From Acidobacteriota bacterium (GTDB taxonomy: Bacteria; Acidobacteriota; Terriglobia; Acidiferrales; UBA7541): a stretch of DNA of 59,214 nt. Shown in pieces: positions 28,531 to 36,892 of the stretch. Each line of letters begins with the position of its first letter. The stretch's first letter is position 1. Below the pieces are notes generated by a model. That model saw only the letters and a list, made by a program, of their open reading frames with translations. It was not told the origin of the DNA and made no database searches. The position numbers and the translations under genes are program-made. The DNA is taken from contig JABCZG010000029.1 in NCBI GenBank assembly GCA_013289835.1, forward strand, positions 1-59,214, given 5' to 3'.

Positions 28531-29013
28531 TTATTCCTTCTTCTCTTTTCCGACTTCCTTCCAGAGCTTTTCTAATTTCTTTTTTATTTTGTCGCCGTCT
28601 TCGGCGTGCGGGTACAGGTCGAGATAGCGCTGGTAGGATTTGATGGCTTGTTTCTTGAGGCCCCTCTTTTCTTGCGCTTCGCCCAAGAAGCGGAACGGAA
28701 TTGCGTAACCAGGTTTGGCTAGGGTGGCGTCCTGGAATCGGTCAATAGCGGCTTCCACATCACCCTTCCGCATGTAGTATTGGCCAACCTCCATATCCTT
28801 TTCGGCGCGCAAGGGATCCCACGTCGGCTGGTCCGGAGCGTTCTGCGTGGCGTTGTCTTTGTTTGGTTTTGCGGGAGGCTTCGGTGGTGGAGCGCCGGGC
28901 GGCTCGGCAGGTTTTGACGAAGAATCCTTTGGTGGATCCTGGGCGTGCAGCGGCGCCCCCGCGGCGAGCAGGGAAGCGGTGATCAGAAACTGAATGGCAC
29001 AGCGAAGTCTCAT
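28531..29013 (-). CDS. Exported TPR-repeat protein
   Basis: 160 residues. Signal peptide FLITASLLAAGAPLHAQ, then a Pro/Lys-rich linker (about 30-58), then two tetratricopeptide repeats (MEVGQYYMRKGDVEAAIDRF, then KRGLKKQAIKSYQRYLDLYP). The ATG at 29013 starts the signal; the longer open frame to 29094 crosses the uvrC start on the other strand and is not plausible. Resembles the TPR half of outer-membrane assembly factors such as BamD, but too short and without lipobox; no further call. Confidence 0.78.
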   Translation of the reverse strand: MRLRCAIQFLITASLLAAGAPLHAQDPPKDSSSKPAEPPGAPPPKPPAKPNKDNATQNAPDQPTWDPLRAEKDMEVGQYYMRKGDVEAAIDRFQDATLAKPGYAIPFRFLGEAQEKRGLKKQAIKSYQRYLDLYPHAEDGDKIKKKLEKLWKEVGKEKKE

Positions 29014-29101
29014 CGGCTGACCGGAGGCTCTCCCTCTTCTCCGATTCACTCTAGTATGATGGAAGTTGTCTGGCGATTGTAGTCCTCTGCGCAAAGTTCA
29101 C

Positions 29102-30949
29102 ATGGAACCCAAAGAAAAAGCGGCGTTGCTTCCGGAAAGCCCGGGCGTCTATCTGTTCAAAGACGCGGGCGGCACGGTGCTGTATGTAGGGAAGGCGCGC
29201 AATCTGCGCAGCCGCGTGCGGTCGTATTTTCTGGAATCGCGGTGGATGGATGCCAAGACAGGTTCGCTGGCGCGGGAGATTGCGGAGCTGGAGACGATTG
29301 TTGTTGGCAACGAGCGGGAAGCACTCGCGCTGGAACACAATCTCATCAAGCAGTACCGGCCCAAGTTCAACGTCGTTTTGCGTGATGACAAGACCTATCC
29401 GTATATCAAGTTCACAGCGGGGGAGAAGTATCCGCGGGTATATTTCACGCGCCGCATCAAGAAGGATGGATCGCTCTATTTCGGTCCGTACTTCCCATCA
29501 AGCCTGGCGCGGCGGATTCTGCATTTCGTGCATAAGCGTTTTATGGTGCCGTCGTGCACCGTGGATCTAGCGCGGAGCCACGCGCGGCCGTGTTTGCAGT
29601 ACTACATCAAGCGATGCCTGGGGCCGTGCGTGACGGGGCTGACGACGGATGATCGCTATGCGGAGGCGGCTCGCGATGTGCGGCTGTTCCTCGAAGGGCG
29701 GCGGCACGATTTGATGAAGAGCCTTGAAGAACGTATGACGAGCGCGGCAGAAAAGGAACTTTTCGAGCAAGCGGCGGCGTACCGCGATTTGCTGCGCACG
29801 CTGGAAGATATTGAGGAGCGGCAGCGCATTGCGGCGACGCAGGGAGATGACACGGACGTGCTTGCGTATTATGCGGAGCCTCCTCTGGTGGCCGCGGATC
29901 TTTTTCATTTGCGCGGTGGACGCGTCGTGGACCGGCGGGAATTTTATTGGGAGGACCTGGAGGAATTTGATCAGCAGGAGTTTGTGCCGTCACTGCTGAA
30001 ACAGCTATATCTGGAGGCGGAATATTTGCCGAAGGCGATTCACGTCTCGATCGATTTCGAGGATCGCGAGCCTCTGGAAGAAGTCCTGACGGAGCGTGCG
30101 GGTCACAAAGTGGAAATTCTCACGCCACAGCGCGGGACCAAGCGCGCGTTTCTCGATTTGGTGGAGAGCAACGCGAAGCATTCGTTCGAACAGCGCTTCC
30201 GCGTGCTGAAGCCGAGTTCGAAAGCGATCGGAGAGGCGCTGCAGAATACGCTCAACTTGGCTGACGAACCGAAACGCATCGAGAGCTTTGACATTTCGCA
30301 CATTCAAGGGACGGACACGGTGGCGTCCATGGTGGTTTGGGAAAATGGGCGGATGAAGAAGGCGGACTATCGGAAGTTCATTATTCGCGGTGAGGAAGGG
30401 CGCAGCGGCGAAGGCGCGAACGGGAGTCCGCTACGGCAGAATGATGATTTCGCAAGTATGAGAGAGGCAGTGACGCGCCGCTACCGGCGACTCCAGGAAG
30501 AAAAGAAAGAACTGCCAGACCTGATCCTGATTGACGGCGGCATCGGGCAGCTGTATGCGGCCGCGCAGGCTCTCGAATCTCTGCAGATCATCAATCAGCC
30601 GGTGGCGAGTATCGCGAAGAAGGAAGAAATTCTATATGTTCTTGGGCAGGAGAGTGAACCCCTCATTTTGGAGCGGCATTCGCCGGTCCTCCATCTGATT
30701 CAGCAGATTCGCGACGAGACGCACCGATTTGCGGTGACTTTTCACAGGCAGCGGCGGGGCAAGAGACAGACGGAGACCGCGCTAAATGAAATCCCGGGAA
30801 TCGGGCCGCGAACGGCGCAGAAGCTATTGAAGGAATTTGGAAGCGTGGCCAATATTCAGCGTGCAGGTGTGGTGGAATTAAGCCGCGTAGTAGCGCGAAA
30901 AAGCGCTGAGAAGATATTGGAGCACCTGGGTGCGAACTCTTCGAGATAA
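29102..30949 (+). CDS. uvrC: Excinuclease ABC subunit C
   Basis: A 615-residue nuclease that makes both incisions around damage bound by UvrB. N-terminal GIY-YIG domain: GVYLFKDAGGTVLYVGKA (about 14-31) with Arg in NLRSRVRSYF; Cys-rich segment CLQYYIKRCLGPC; UVR motif in LEERMTSAAEKELFEQAAAY; RNase-H-like domain with the Asp in IESFDISHIQG and LILIDGGIGQL; two helix-hairpin-helix motifs at the C-terminus (EIPGIGPRTAQKLLKEFGSV). The ATG at 29102 gives the usual N-terminus; an upstream TTG at 29066 is less likely. Confidence 0.97.
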   Translation: MEPKEKAALLPESPGVYLFKDAGGTVLYVGKARNLRSRVRSYFLESRWMDAKTGSLAREIAELETIVVGNEREALALEHNLIKQYRPKFNVVLRDDKTYPYIKFTAGEKYPRVYFTRRIKKDGSLYFGPYFPSSLARRILHFVHKRFMVPSCTVDLARSHARPCLQYYIKRCLGPCVTGLTTDDRYAEAARDVRLFLEGRRHDLMKSLEERMTSAAEKELFEQAAAYRDLLRTLEDIEERQRIAATQGDDTDVLAYYAEPPLVAADLFHLRGGRVVDRREFYWEDLEEFDQQEFVPSLLKQLYLEAEYLPKAIHVSIDFEDREPLEEVLTERAGHKVEILTPQRGTKRAFLDLVESNAKHSFEQRFRVLKPSSKAIGEALQNTLNLADEPKRIESFDISHIQGTDTVASMVVWENGRMKKADYRKFIIRGEEGRSGEGANGSPLRQNDDFASMREAVTRRYRRLQEEKKELPDLILIDGGIGQLYAAAQALESLQIINQPVASIAKKEEILYVLGQESEPLILERHSPVLHLIQQIRDETHRFAVTFHRQRRGKRQTETALNEIPGIGPRTAQKLLKEFGSVANIQRAGVVELSRVVARKSAEKILEHLGANSSR

Positions 30950-31026
30950 CCGGTAGCGTCACGTACGGCGGTTAGCGCATCTTGCGGGTGTACAATCGCT
31001 ATGCTACGGTTTCCGTGGAGGTTGCT

Positions 31027-31314
31027 ATGGCTGACAATGTGGGTTCCAAGGTGACTTATTTCCTGGTCGGGCTGGGAGTTGGAGCTCTTGTAGGTATTTT
31101 GTTCGCGCCGAAGTCGGGTGAGGACACGCGCGAGTTTCTTGCCAAGAAGGCAGACGAGGGCAAGGATTTTGCACAGAAGAAAGCGCGCGAACTACGCGAG
31201 CGCGCGGACGAGTTGATTGAGCGCAGCAAAGAAGTTGCGGTACGGAAAAAGGATTCGATTTCGGCGGCGGTAGAGGCCGGGCGCGAAGCCTATTTGCGCG
31301 AAGCGAAATCGTAG
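31027..31314 (+). CDS. YtxH-domain small membrane protein
   Basis: 95 residues: one membrane helix (TYFLVGLGVGALVGILFAPKSG, about 9-30) typical of YtxH/gas-vesicle-like stress proteins, then a long charged amphipathic coil (KKARELRERADELIERSKEV). GGAGG precedes the ATG by six bases; TACAAT at 30991-30996 is a likely -10 box. The next gene (31372) is also a short anchor-plus-coil protein, and the two probably form an operon. Confidence 0.85.
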   Translation: MADNVGSKVTYFLVGLGVGALVGILFAPKSGEDTREFLAKKADEGKDFAQKKARELRERADELIERSKEVAVRKKDSISAAVEAGREAYLREAKS

Positions 31315-31371
31315 TTACGCGGCGGGGTTTCAGCACGGGTTCCGCTTCCGAGTGAGGCGGGTGGGGCGCCT

Positions 31372-31884
31372 ATGCAATTCTGGCTCGAATTCTTCAGTAT
31401 CGTTGCGGCCATCGCGCTTGTCATTCAAGTGGTGATGCTTACGCTGCTGTTTTTTCAGATGCGCCGGACGTCGGAGAACGTCAACCGGCTCGTTGGTGAT
31501 TTGCAGACGCGCGTCGGGCCGATCCTTACGCGGGTGCAGATTCTGCTGGATGATACGCAGCCAAAAATTTCCAGCATGGTGACGGACGCTTCGCACATCG
31601 TTTACCTGGCGCGCGGGCAGGCGCAGAAGATCGACCGTGTGGTTACGGATGCCGCTGACCGGCTGCGCGGCCAGTTGGTGCATGCGGACCGCATTCTGAC
31701 GGGAACGCTCGAGGCTGTGGAAGACGCTGGCTTCAAGTTCAAGAACAGTTTTTGGCGGCCGATGCAGAAGGCGTCGGCATTGGTGCAGGGAATTAAAGTG
31801 GGGCTTGATTTGCTCCGATCGCGGCGCGGCAAGTCTGACGGCGAAGATCCGCGCGAGCAGCAGGAAGAAGAACTCTTTATTTGA
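31372..31884 (+). CDS. DUF948-like membrane protein
   Basis: 170 residues: N-terminal membrane helix (FFSIVAAIALVIQVVMLTLLFF) followed by a long helical region (TSENVNRLVGDLQTRVGPIL, then DDTQPKISSMVTDASHIVYL) like the DUF948 family, which commonly pairs with YtxH proteins. Acidic C-terminal tail. Function in the envelope is unknown. Confidence 0.78.
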   Translation: MQFWLEFFSIVAAIALVIQVVMLTLLFFQMRRTSENVNRLVGDLQTRVGPILTRVQILLDDTQPKISSMVTDASHIVYLARGQAQKIDRVVTDAADRLRGQLVHADRILTGTLEAVEDAGFKFKNSFWRPMQKASALVQGIKVGLDLLRSRRGKSDGEDPREQQEEELFI

Positions 31885-31887
31885 ACA

Positions 31888-31918
31888 GTTCTCAGTTGTC
31901 AGTTTTTAGTTTTCAGTA
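31888..31918. repeat. Short CAGTT/TAG-rich repeat tract
   Basis: TTCTCAGTTGTCAGTTTTTAGTTTTCAG is a run of CAGTT-like units directly after the stop of the previous gene. Similar tracts recur between genes in several soil bacteria (from memory). It may be a mobile or slippage-derived repeat; no coding potential. Confidence 0.5.
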
Positions 31919-32051
31919 AGAGAAGAGATTTTGGTTTTGGTTTGCTTGCCGGAAGTTTCACTCATCCAAAAGAATTTTCGCCGCCACAATCCTCTTGCCA
32001 TAAGTGGAGCTAAACCTACGCAATCGCTAGCCCCGAAACGTTGGTGATCCA

Positions 32052-33203
32052 TCAGCGGATCCAGCCGCCTCCAAGCACACGATCTCCATCATAAAAAACT
32101 GCAGCTTGCCCAGGTGTAATGGCGCGCTGGGGCGCGTCGAAGGTCACGCGCGCGCGATTTGAATCGAGCGGCTCGATCGTAGCCGGGGCGGGTTCGTGCT
32201 TGTGGCGAATCTTGGCGAAGGCGCGCACCGATTCGGTTGGCCTGTCGACGGAAACCCAGTTCACGCCTTCAAGCTCGCAATTCGTTTTTCTTAAAACATC
32301 ATCTTCGCCAACGACGACGCGGTTCTTCTCCGGATCAATGGACAAGACGTAGAGCGGTTTGCCGGCGGCAAAGCCGAGGCCCTTGCGTTGGCCGATGGTG
32401 AAGCCGTGAACACCATTGTGCCGGCCGATCACGTCGCCGGCTTCGTTGACGATTTCACCTTCGCTATTTTGAAGAGAGATTCCGCGTTCCCTGGAATAGG
32501 CGTGAATGAACTGCACGTAATTGCCCGTGGGCACGAAGCATAGCTCCATGCTCTCTGGTTTTTCGGCGACGGGCAGATTCGCGCGGCGGGCCAGGGCGCG
32601 GACTTCTTCTTTTGTGAGATCGCCCAGCGGGAATTCGCTGCGGGAGAGTTGCTCCTGGGTGAGACCCCACAAGAAATAGGATTGATCTTTGCCGTCATCG
32701 CGCGCGCGCAGTAGTTCCCATCGAGCGGTTCCTTCATTGCGGCGAATGCGGGCGTAGTGGCCGGTGGCAAGGCGCTCGGCGCCGATTTGGCGCGCCATGC
32801 GCAGCAGCGGCTCAAACTTCACATCGTTGTTGCAGTTGGTGCAGGCGATGGGGGTGCGTCCAGCGAGATACTGATCAACAAAAGGACGCACCACGCGTGC
32901 CTCAAATTGTTCCTCGAAATTCACAACGTAATGTGGAAAATTCAGGTGCTGCGCGACAGCCTTCGCGTCGTAGACATCGTCAAGCGAGCAGCAGCGGTGC
33001 TGGGCAGGGCCGTCGCCCTGCAATTCCGGCAGACGGCGCTGATTCCAGAGCTGCATAGTAAGACCCACGACGGCGTGGCCTTGTTGCTGGAGCAGGGCGG
33101 CAACGGCAGAGGAATCGACGCCGCCAGACATGGCGACGGCGACGAGGCCGCGCTGGGTTTCCGCGCGCTCCGGAAGAGTGTCGAATTGGGTGGCTGCGAT
33201 CAT
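32052..33203 (-). CDS. mnmA: tRNA-specific 2-thiouridylase
   Basis: A 383-residue enzyme that installs the 2-thio group on U34 of Lys/Glu/Gln tRNAs. The PP-loop VAVAMSGGVDSSAVAALL binds ATP; the catalytic Cys pair is in PIACTNCN and SMELCFVP; LATGHYARI and KDQSYFLWGL and GFTIGQRKGLG are characteristic. ATG at 33203 is chosen over a TTG two codons upstream. nifS lies upstream on the same strand, which makes sense because a cysteine desulfurase supplies the sulfur. Confidence 0.96.
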   Translation of the reverse strand: MIAATQFDTLPERAETQRGLVAVAMSGGVDSSAVAALLQQQGHAVVGLTMQLWNQRRLPELQGDGPAQHRCCSLDDVYDAKAVAQHLNFPHYVVNFEEQFEARVVRPFVDQYLAGRTPIACTNCNNDVKFEPLLRMARQIGAERLATGHYARIRRNEGTARWELLRARDDGKDQSYFLWGLTQEQLSRSEFPLGDLTKEEVRALARRANLPVAEKPESMELCFVPTGNYVQFIHAYSRERGISLQNSEGEIVNEAGDVIGRHNGVHGFTIGQRKGLGFAAGKPLYVLSIDPEKNRVVVGEDDVLRKTNCELEGVNWVSVDRPTESVRAFAKIRHKHEPAPATIEPLDSNRARVTFDAPQRAITPGQAAVFYDGDRVLGGGWIR

Positions 33204-33213
33204 GCACAAAAGC

Positions 33214-33242
33214 GGGGCACCCGCCGCGGCGGGCGCCCCTAC
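33214..33242 (-). repeat. REP-like palindrome with GTAG, between nifS and mnmA
   Basis: On the minus strand GTAG (33242-33239) is followed by an almost perfect hairpin: GGGGCGCCCGCC pairs with GGCGGGTGCCCC (33214-33239, one mismatch). A GTAG tetranucleotide ahead of an imperfect palindrome is the hallmark of REP elements mobilised by RAYT (IS200/IS605-like tyrosine) transposases. It occupies most of the 48-base gap, so it can affect transcription from nifS into mnmA. Confidence 0.65.
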
Positions 33243-33251
33243 AATTTCATT

Positions 33252-34454
33252 TTAACGGGTTTCGACCGCTTTGCGATAGGTGGGAGACAAATCGCGGAGT
33301 TGGGCGACGGCTGCGGGAACGACGCTCAAGGCAAAGTCGATGTCCGCGGGGGTGGTGTGGCGGCCGAGGCTGAAGCGCAGGCTGGCGCGGGCTTCTTCGG
33401 ACGGCAAGCCGATGGCGGTGAGAACGTGGGACGGCTCGACAGCGCCGGAGGAGCAGGCCGCGCCGGTAGAACATGCCAGGCCCTTGAGATCGAGAGCAAT
33501 AAGTAGAGCTTCGCCTTCGACTCCAGGGAAAACCAAATTAGTGGTGTTGGGAGTACGCGAGGCAGTGGCAGCGTTCACGCGAGACTGCGGAATGCGTTCA
33601 AGCAGACCTTGTTGCAATTTGTCGCGGAGACTGGCCACACGCTTGGCGTCGTCAGCGAGCGAGTGGCGCGCGATTTCGGCGGCCTTGCCCAACCCAATGA
33701 TGCCTGCGACGTTTTCGGTGCCAGGCCGGAATCCGCGCTGGTGATGGCCTCCGTAGAGGAACTGGCGCAGCCGCGTTCCGCCGCGGACATAAAGCGCGCC
33801 GATTCCCTTGGGCGCGTAGAGCTTGTGACCGGAAAGGGAGAGCAAATCGACTTGGAGCGCGTTCACGTCAATCGGGATTTTGCCGACGGATTGCACGGCG
33901 TCGGTATGGAAATAAATGTCGGCTTCTTTGGCGATGTGGCCGATCTCATCGAGAGGCTGGACAGTGCCGAGCTCATTGTTTGCGTGCATGATGGTGATAA
34001 GGACGGTTTCAGGCCGAATTGCGGCGCGTAGGCGGTCGAGCTCAATGAGACCGTTGTAATCTACGGGTAGAAAGGTGACGGCGACGCCTTCTTTTTCTAG
34101 AGCCTGACAGGTGTTTAGGACGGCTTCGTGTTCGATGGCGGTGGTGATGAGGTGTATGGAGGAACCTGCTTTTTTGGACGCGGGGACAGGCAAGAATGCC
34201 TGTCCTACAACACCAAAGATGGCGTGATTGTCGGATTCGGTGCCGCCGCTGGTGAAGACGATTTCCTGGGGGCGGGCGCCGATGAGCGCGGCGACTTGTT
34301 CGCGCGCCGATTCGACGGCAGCGCGAGCACGCTGGCCAGGGGTATGGATGGAGGCCGCGTTGGCGAATTCTGCGGAGAAATAGGGAAGCATGGCGTCGAG
34401 CGCGCGCGGCTCGACGGGCGTCGTGGCGTTGAAATCAAGGTAGACGCGGTTCAT
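33252..34454 (-). CDS. nifS: Cysteine desulfurase (NifS/IscS type)
   Basis: A 400-residue PLP enzyme releasing sulfur from cysteine. PLP Lys in LSGHKLYAPKG (about 203); His in TAIEHEAVLNT; HTDAVQS; the persulfide Cys in STGAACSSGAVEPSHVL. At about residues 82-91 the chain carries an insertion (VVGQAFLPVPASKK) encoded by a REP-like palindrome that keeps the frame. The start at 34454 gives MNRVYLDFNATTPV, the usual N-terminus. mnmA follows on the same strand, indicating a tRNA thiolation role; such enzymes can also release selenium from selenocysteine, which may matter here. Confidence 0.95.
   Translation of the reverse strand: MNRVYLDFNATTPVEPRALDAMLPYFSAEFANAASIHTPGQRARAAVESAREQVAALIGARPQEIVFTSGGTESDNHAIFGVVGQAFLPVPASKKAGSSIHLITTAIEHEAVLNTCQALEKEGVAVTFLPVDYNGLIELDRLRAAIRPETVLITIMHANNELGTVQPLDEIGHIAKEADIYFHTDAVQSVGKIPIDVNALQVDLLSLSGHKLYAPKGIGALYVRGGTRLRQFLYGGHHQRGFRPGTENVAGIIGLGKAAEIARHSLADDAKRVASLRDKLQQGLLERIPQSRVNAATASRTPNTTNLVFPGVEGEALLIALDLKGLACSTGAACSSGAVEPSHVLTAIGLPSEEARASLRFSLGRHTTPADIDFALSVVPAAVAQLRDLSPTYRKAVETR
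34184..34208 (-). repeat. REP-like palindrome with GTAG, inserted in frame inside nifS
   Basis: Minus strand GTAG (34208-34205), then GGACAGGCA pairs exactly with TGCCTGTCC (34184-34192 with 34197-34205) around a four-base loop. The element is translated as part of nifS (VGQAFLPVP). This GTAGGACAGGC sequence is a known type of interspersed repeat from memory. Confidence 0.75.
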
Positions 34455-34609
34455 GGCGACGCTTTCAGGATAACAGGGCACTGCGAGACGGGAAAACCGA
34501 AATCGATGGAGAGCGCGGACGCGGAGAGTGGTGCCCTGGATTTAGGCTGGGGAAGAGGGAAGCAAACGATCGATATGACTCGGGGAAATGCCAGCGTGGA
34601 ACGCTGCTT

Positions 34610-34879
34610 CTATGCGGCTTCCTCGTTTGAAACGTCGGGTTGGGCGCCAGATTTGGGGCGCCAGCTGACGAGGTTGCTGGTGTAAAGGGCGATGCACAGG
34701 AGATTGGCGGGAACGAAGCCGAATTGTGCGGTGCGGATTCCGATCACGCAGACCACGGCGCTGTTAATTCCGGCGACGACCCAGCCTTGCCAGAGCTTCT
34801 TTCCGATGAGCACGGTGGCGAGAACCGTCAACACGCAAGATAAATAGTCGAGTCGAATCCAGTGAATCATGTTCAGCAT
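34610..34879 (-). CDS. Small multi-pass membrane protein (YgjV-like)
   Basis: About 89 residues with three predicted helices (LSCVLTVLATVLIGKKLWQG, then GINSAVVCVIGIRTAQFG, then ANLLCIALYTSNLVS). This size and pattern resemble YgjV-type or half-PnuC-like inner-membrane proteins. The start is uncertain: ATGs at 34879 and 34870 are possible and no clear ribosome binding site is present. No transport substrate can be given. Confidence 0.65.
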   Translation of the reverse strand: MLNMIHWIRLDYLSCVLTVLATVLIGKKLWQGWVVAGINSAVVCVIGIRTAQFGFVPANLLCIALYTSNLVSWRPKSGAQPDVSNEEAA

Positions 34880-35460
34880 ATTGAGCGAGCGAACCAAGGC
34901 ACGAAACAAGCGCAGCGACTCGTTTGCAAGCCCGCGGTTCTACGATTTTCATTTCTAGCTGGCCAGGCCGATTGCCCCGACGATTACAACCGCTTCGGGG
35001 CCTTTCGAAGAACGCGCACACTTCATGTGTGCGAACAGTCGCTTCAGTGCCACTAAGCTATGTGCAATTGGGCGGCCATTCAAAACAGGGTGGGAATCAA
35101 AGGCGCGAAACGTACTCGATGGTAAGTCCTTCTGCGAGTTGCGATTGCGGCGATGGTTGTAAGGGTCCAACGGAGCAGCAGGGAATGCTCCAGCAAAATC
35201 GGTCACTCTGAGACAAACTGTGTCACCTTGAAACGCTTCCTGCCGGAAATGCGATTGGCGCGCCGAGGCCCCTTTCATTCTCGGCATGGCGGCTTTGCTC
35301 AATACGACCGGTTTCGGTTGTCTGAGGAAGGTTTGATGCCAGAGGGGGGCGGCGGCGGGTCAAAACAAAATCTAACTGCCATAAATTCCTTATAAGGAGC
35401 CTGCGGAGCTAGAGCCGGTTCTAACGTTTGGCCGTCTATGAATGCGGCGGAGGCCTGCCC
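34880..35460. other. Long intergenic region, no gene recognised
   Basis: About 580 bases between divergent genes. Overlapping short frames in it have no family features. Bases 35203-35232 (GTCAC, then ACAAACTGTGTCACC) loosely echo the tandem motif at the left-edge IS481 end, so a decayed IS end is possible. AAGGAG at 35394 and GGAGG at 35448 lie before the next gene. Otherwise I see nothing. Confidence 0.4.
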
Positions 35461-36762
35461 ATGAAACGACTCGTCTTATTCTGGATTCTCGCAGTGTGCC
35501 CGGTGGTGCAGTCGCAGGACGCGACGTTTCGCGGCAACAGGCAGCACACGGGGGAATATGGCGGCGCAGGCGTGCCGCAATTCACCAAGGTCAAGTGGCA
35601 GTTTCACACCGATGGGCAGGTGCTCTCTTCTCCGGTGGCCGCCGGTGACACACTGTACGTCGGCAGCAGCGATCATTTTCTCTATGCGCTGGACCTCGCG
35701 GCCGGCACGGTGAAATGGAAATTCAAAACCGATAGCCGGATCACGTCGTCTCCCGCAGTGTCGGGCGGGGTCGTGTACTTCGGGAGCTTTGATAGCAACT
35801 TCTATGCGGTGGACACCACGAGCGGAAAACTAAAGTGGAAGTTCAAGACTGGCGGAGAACGACGGTTCGCGGGAACACATCTTCACGGGGCGGAGCCGGC
35901 GAGCGAAACGATGCCAGATCCGTTCGACTTCTTCCTATCGTCGCCGGTGTTGTGGAATAGCGCGGTCTATTTCGGCAGCGGCGATACGTATATCTATGCG
36001 CTTGACGCGGCCACGGGAAATTTGAACTGGAAGTTCAAGACCGGCGACGTCGTGCACGCATCACCGGCCATTTCCGAGGGAACGCTATTCGTCGGGAGCT
36101 GGGACAGCTATTTCTATGCGCTGGACGCCGCTACCGGAAAAGAGAAATGGCGTTTCAAGACCGGTGAAGATCCCGCTATTCACAATCAAGTGGGCATTCA
36201 ATCCTCCGCGGCCGTGGCGGATGGCACGGTTTACTTTGGCTGCCGCGATTCGAAGCTGTACGCAGTGGATGCGGCCACGGGCAAGGAGAGATGGTCTTTC
36301 TCGAACAAGGGATCGTGGGTCATCGGCTCGCCGGGAGTGCTTGATGGGAGAGTTTATTTTGCGACTTCGGATTCGGGACTGTTTTATGGACTGGACGCCA
36401 ACTCCGGCGCGAAGCTTTTCTCCCTCGACTTCAAAAATTGGCCGATGTTCTCTTCGCCCGCGGTCGCCGGAGGCCTTGCTTACATTGGGTCGCACCAGGG
36501 CAAGCTGTTCGCAATTGACCTGAAAACGCAGAAAGTCGCGTGGACCTTTGAGACCGAAAATTCAAAGAAGAACGGTCCCGTCTACACCAAGGGCGACGGC
36601 ACGCCCAAGTATGAGGCGGCTTTTTTTGATTTTTTCTACGACGACATGATCGTAGGCGTGCAAAAAATGATGTCGGTGGGAGCCATTCTCTCTTCGCCGA
36701 CGGTGGTCAACGGCACGATCTACGTTGGCAGCGCGGATGGGAGCGTCTACGCGTTGAACTAG
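35461..36762 (+). CDS. Exported PQQ-like beta-propeller protein
   Basis: 433 residues: signal peptide (VLFWILAVCPVVQSQ) and about eight repeats of a propeller blade (SSPVAAGDTLYVGSSDHFLY, then ALDLAAGTVKWKFKT) with the Trp-x-Phe-x-Thr/Gly endings typical of PQQ-binding-like or BamB-like propellers. No PQQ-dehydrogenase catalytic residues or signature were seen, so a protein-protein scaffold in the periplasm is as likely as an enzyme. A loop insertion near residues 137-160 (RRFAGTHLHGAEP) breaks the repeat. The ATG at 35461 has GGAGG eight bases upstream. Confidence 0.82.
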   Translation: MKRLVLFWILAVCPVVQSQDATFRGNRQHTGEYGGAGVPQFTKVKWQFHTDGQVLSSPVAAGDTLYVGSSDHFLYALDLAAGTVKWKFKTDSRITSSPAVSGGVVYFGSFDSNFYAVDTTSGKLKWKFKTGGERRFAGTHLHGAEPASETMPDPFDFFLSSPVLWNSAVYFGSGDTYIYALDAATGNLNWKFKTGDVVHASPAISEGTLFVGSWDSYFYALDAATGKEKWRFKTGEDPAIHNQVGIQSSAAVADGTVYFGCRDSKLYAVDAATGKERWSFSNKGSWVIGSPGVLDGRVYFATSDSGLFYGLDANSGAKLFSLDFKNWPMFSSPAVAGGLAYIGSHQGKLFAIDLKTQKVAWTFETENSKKNGPVYTKGDGTPKYEAAFFDFFYDDMIVGVQKMMSVGAILSSPTVVNGTIYVGSADGSVYALN

Positions 36763-36892
36763 CGCCGTTAGCGAACGTCCTCGCCGGCGGCGCCTTCCTT
36801 TACCTCCTAAAATCAACGGGCAGCCTGACCCATGTTAGAGTGAGCTTTCCCCTGCGGCTGCTAAACTCGCGGCCGGGGCAGGAAACGCGGGG

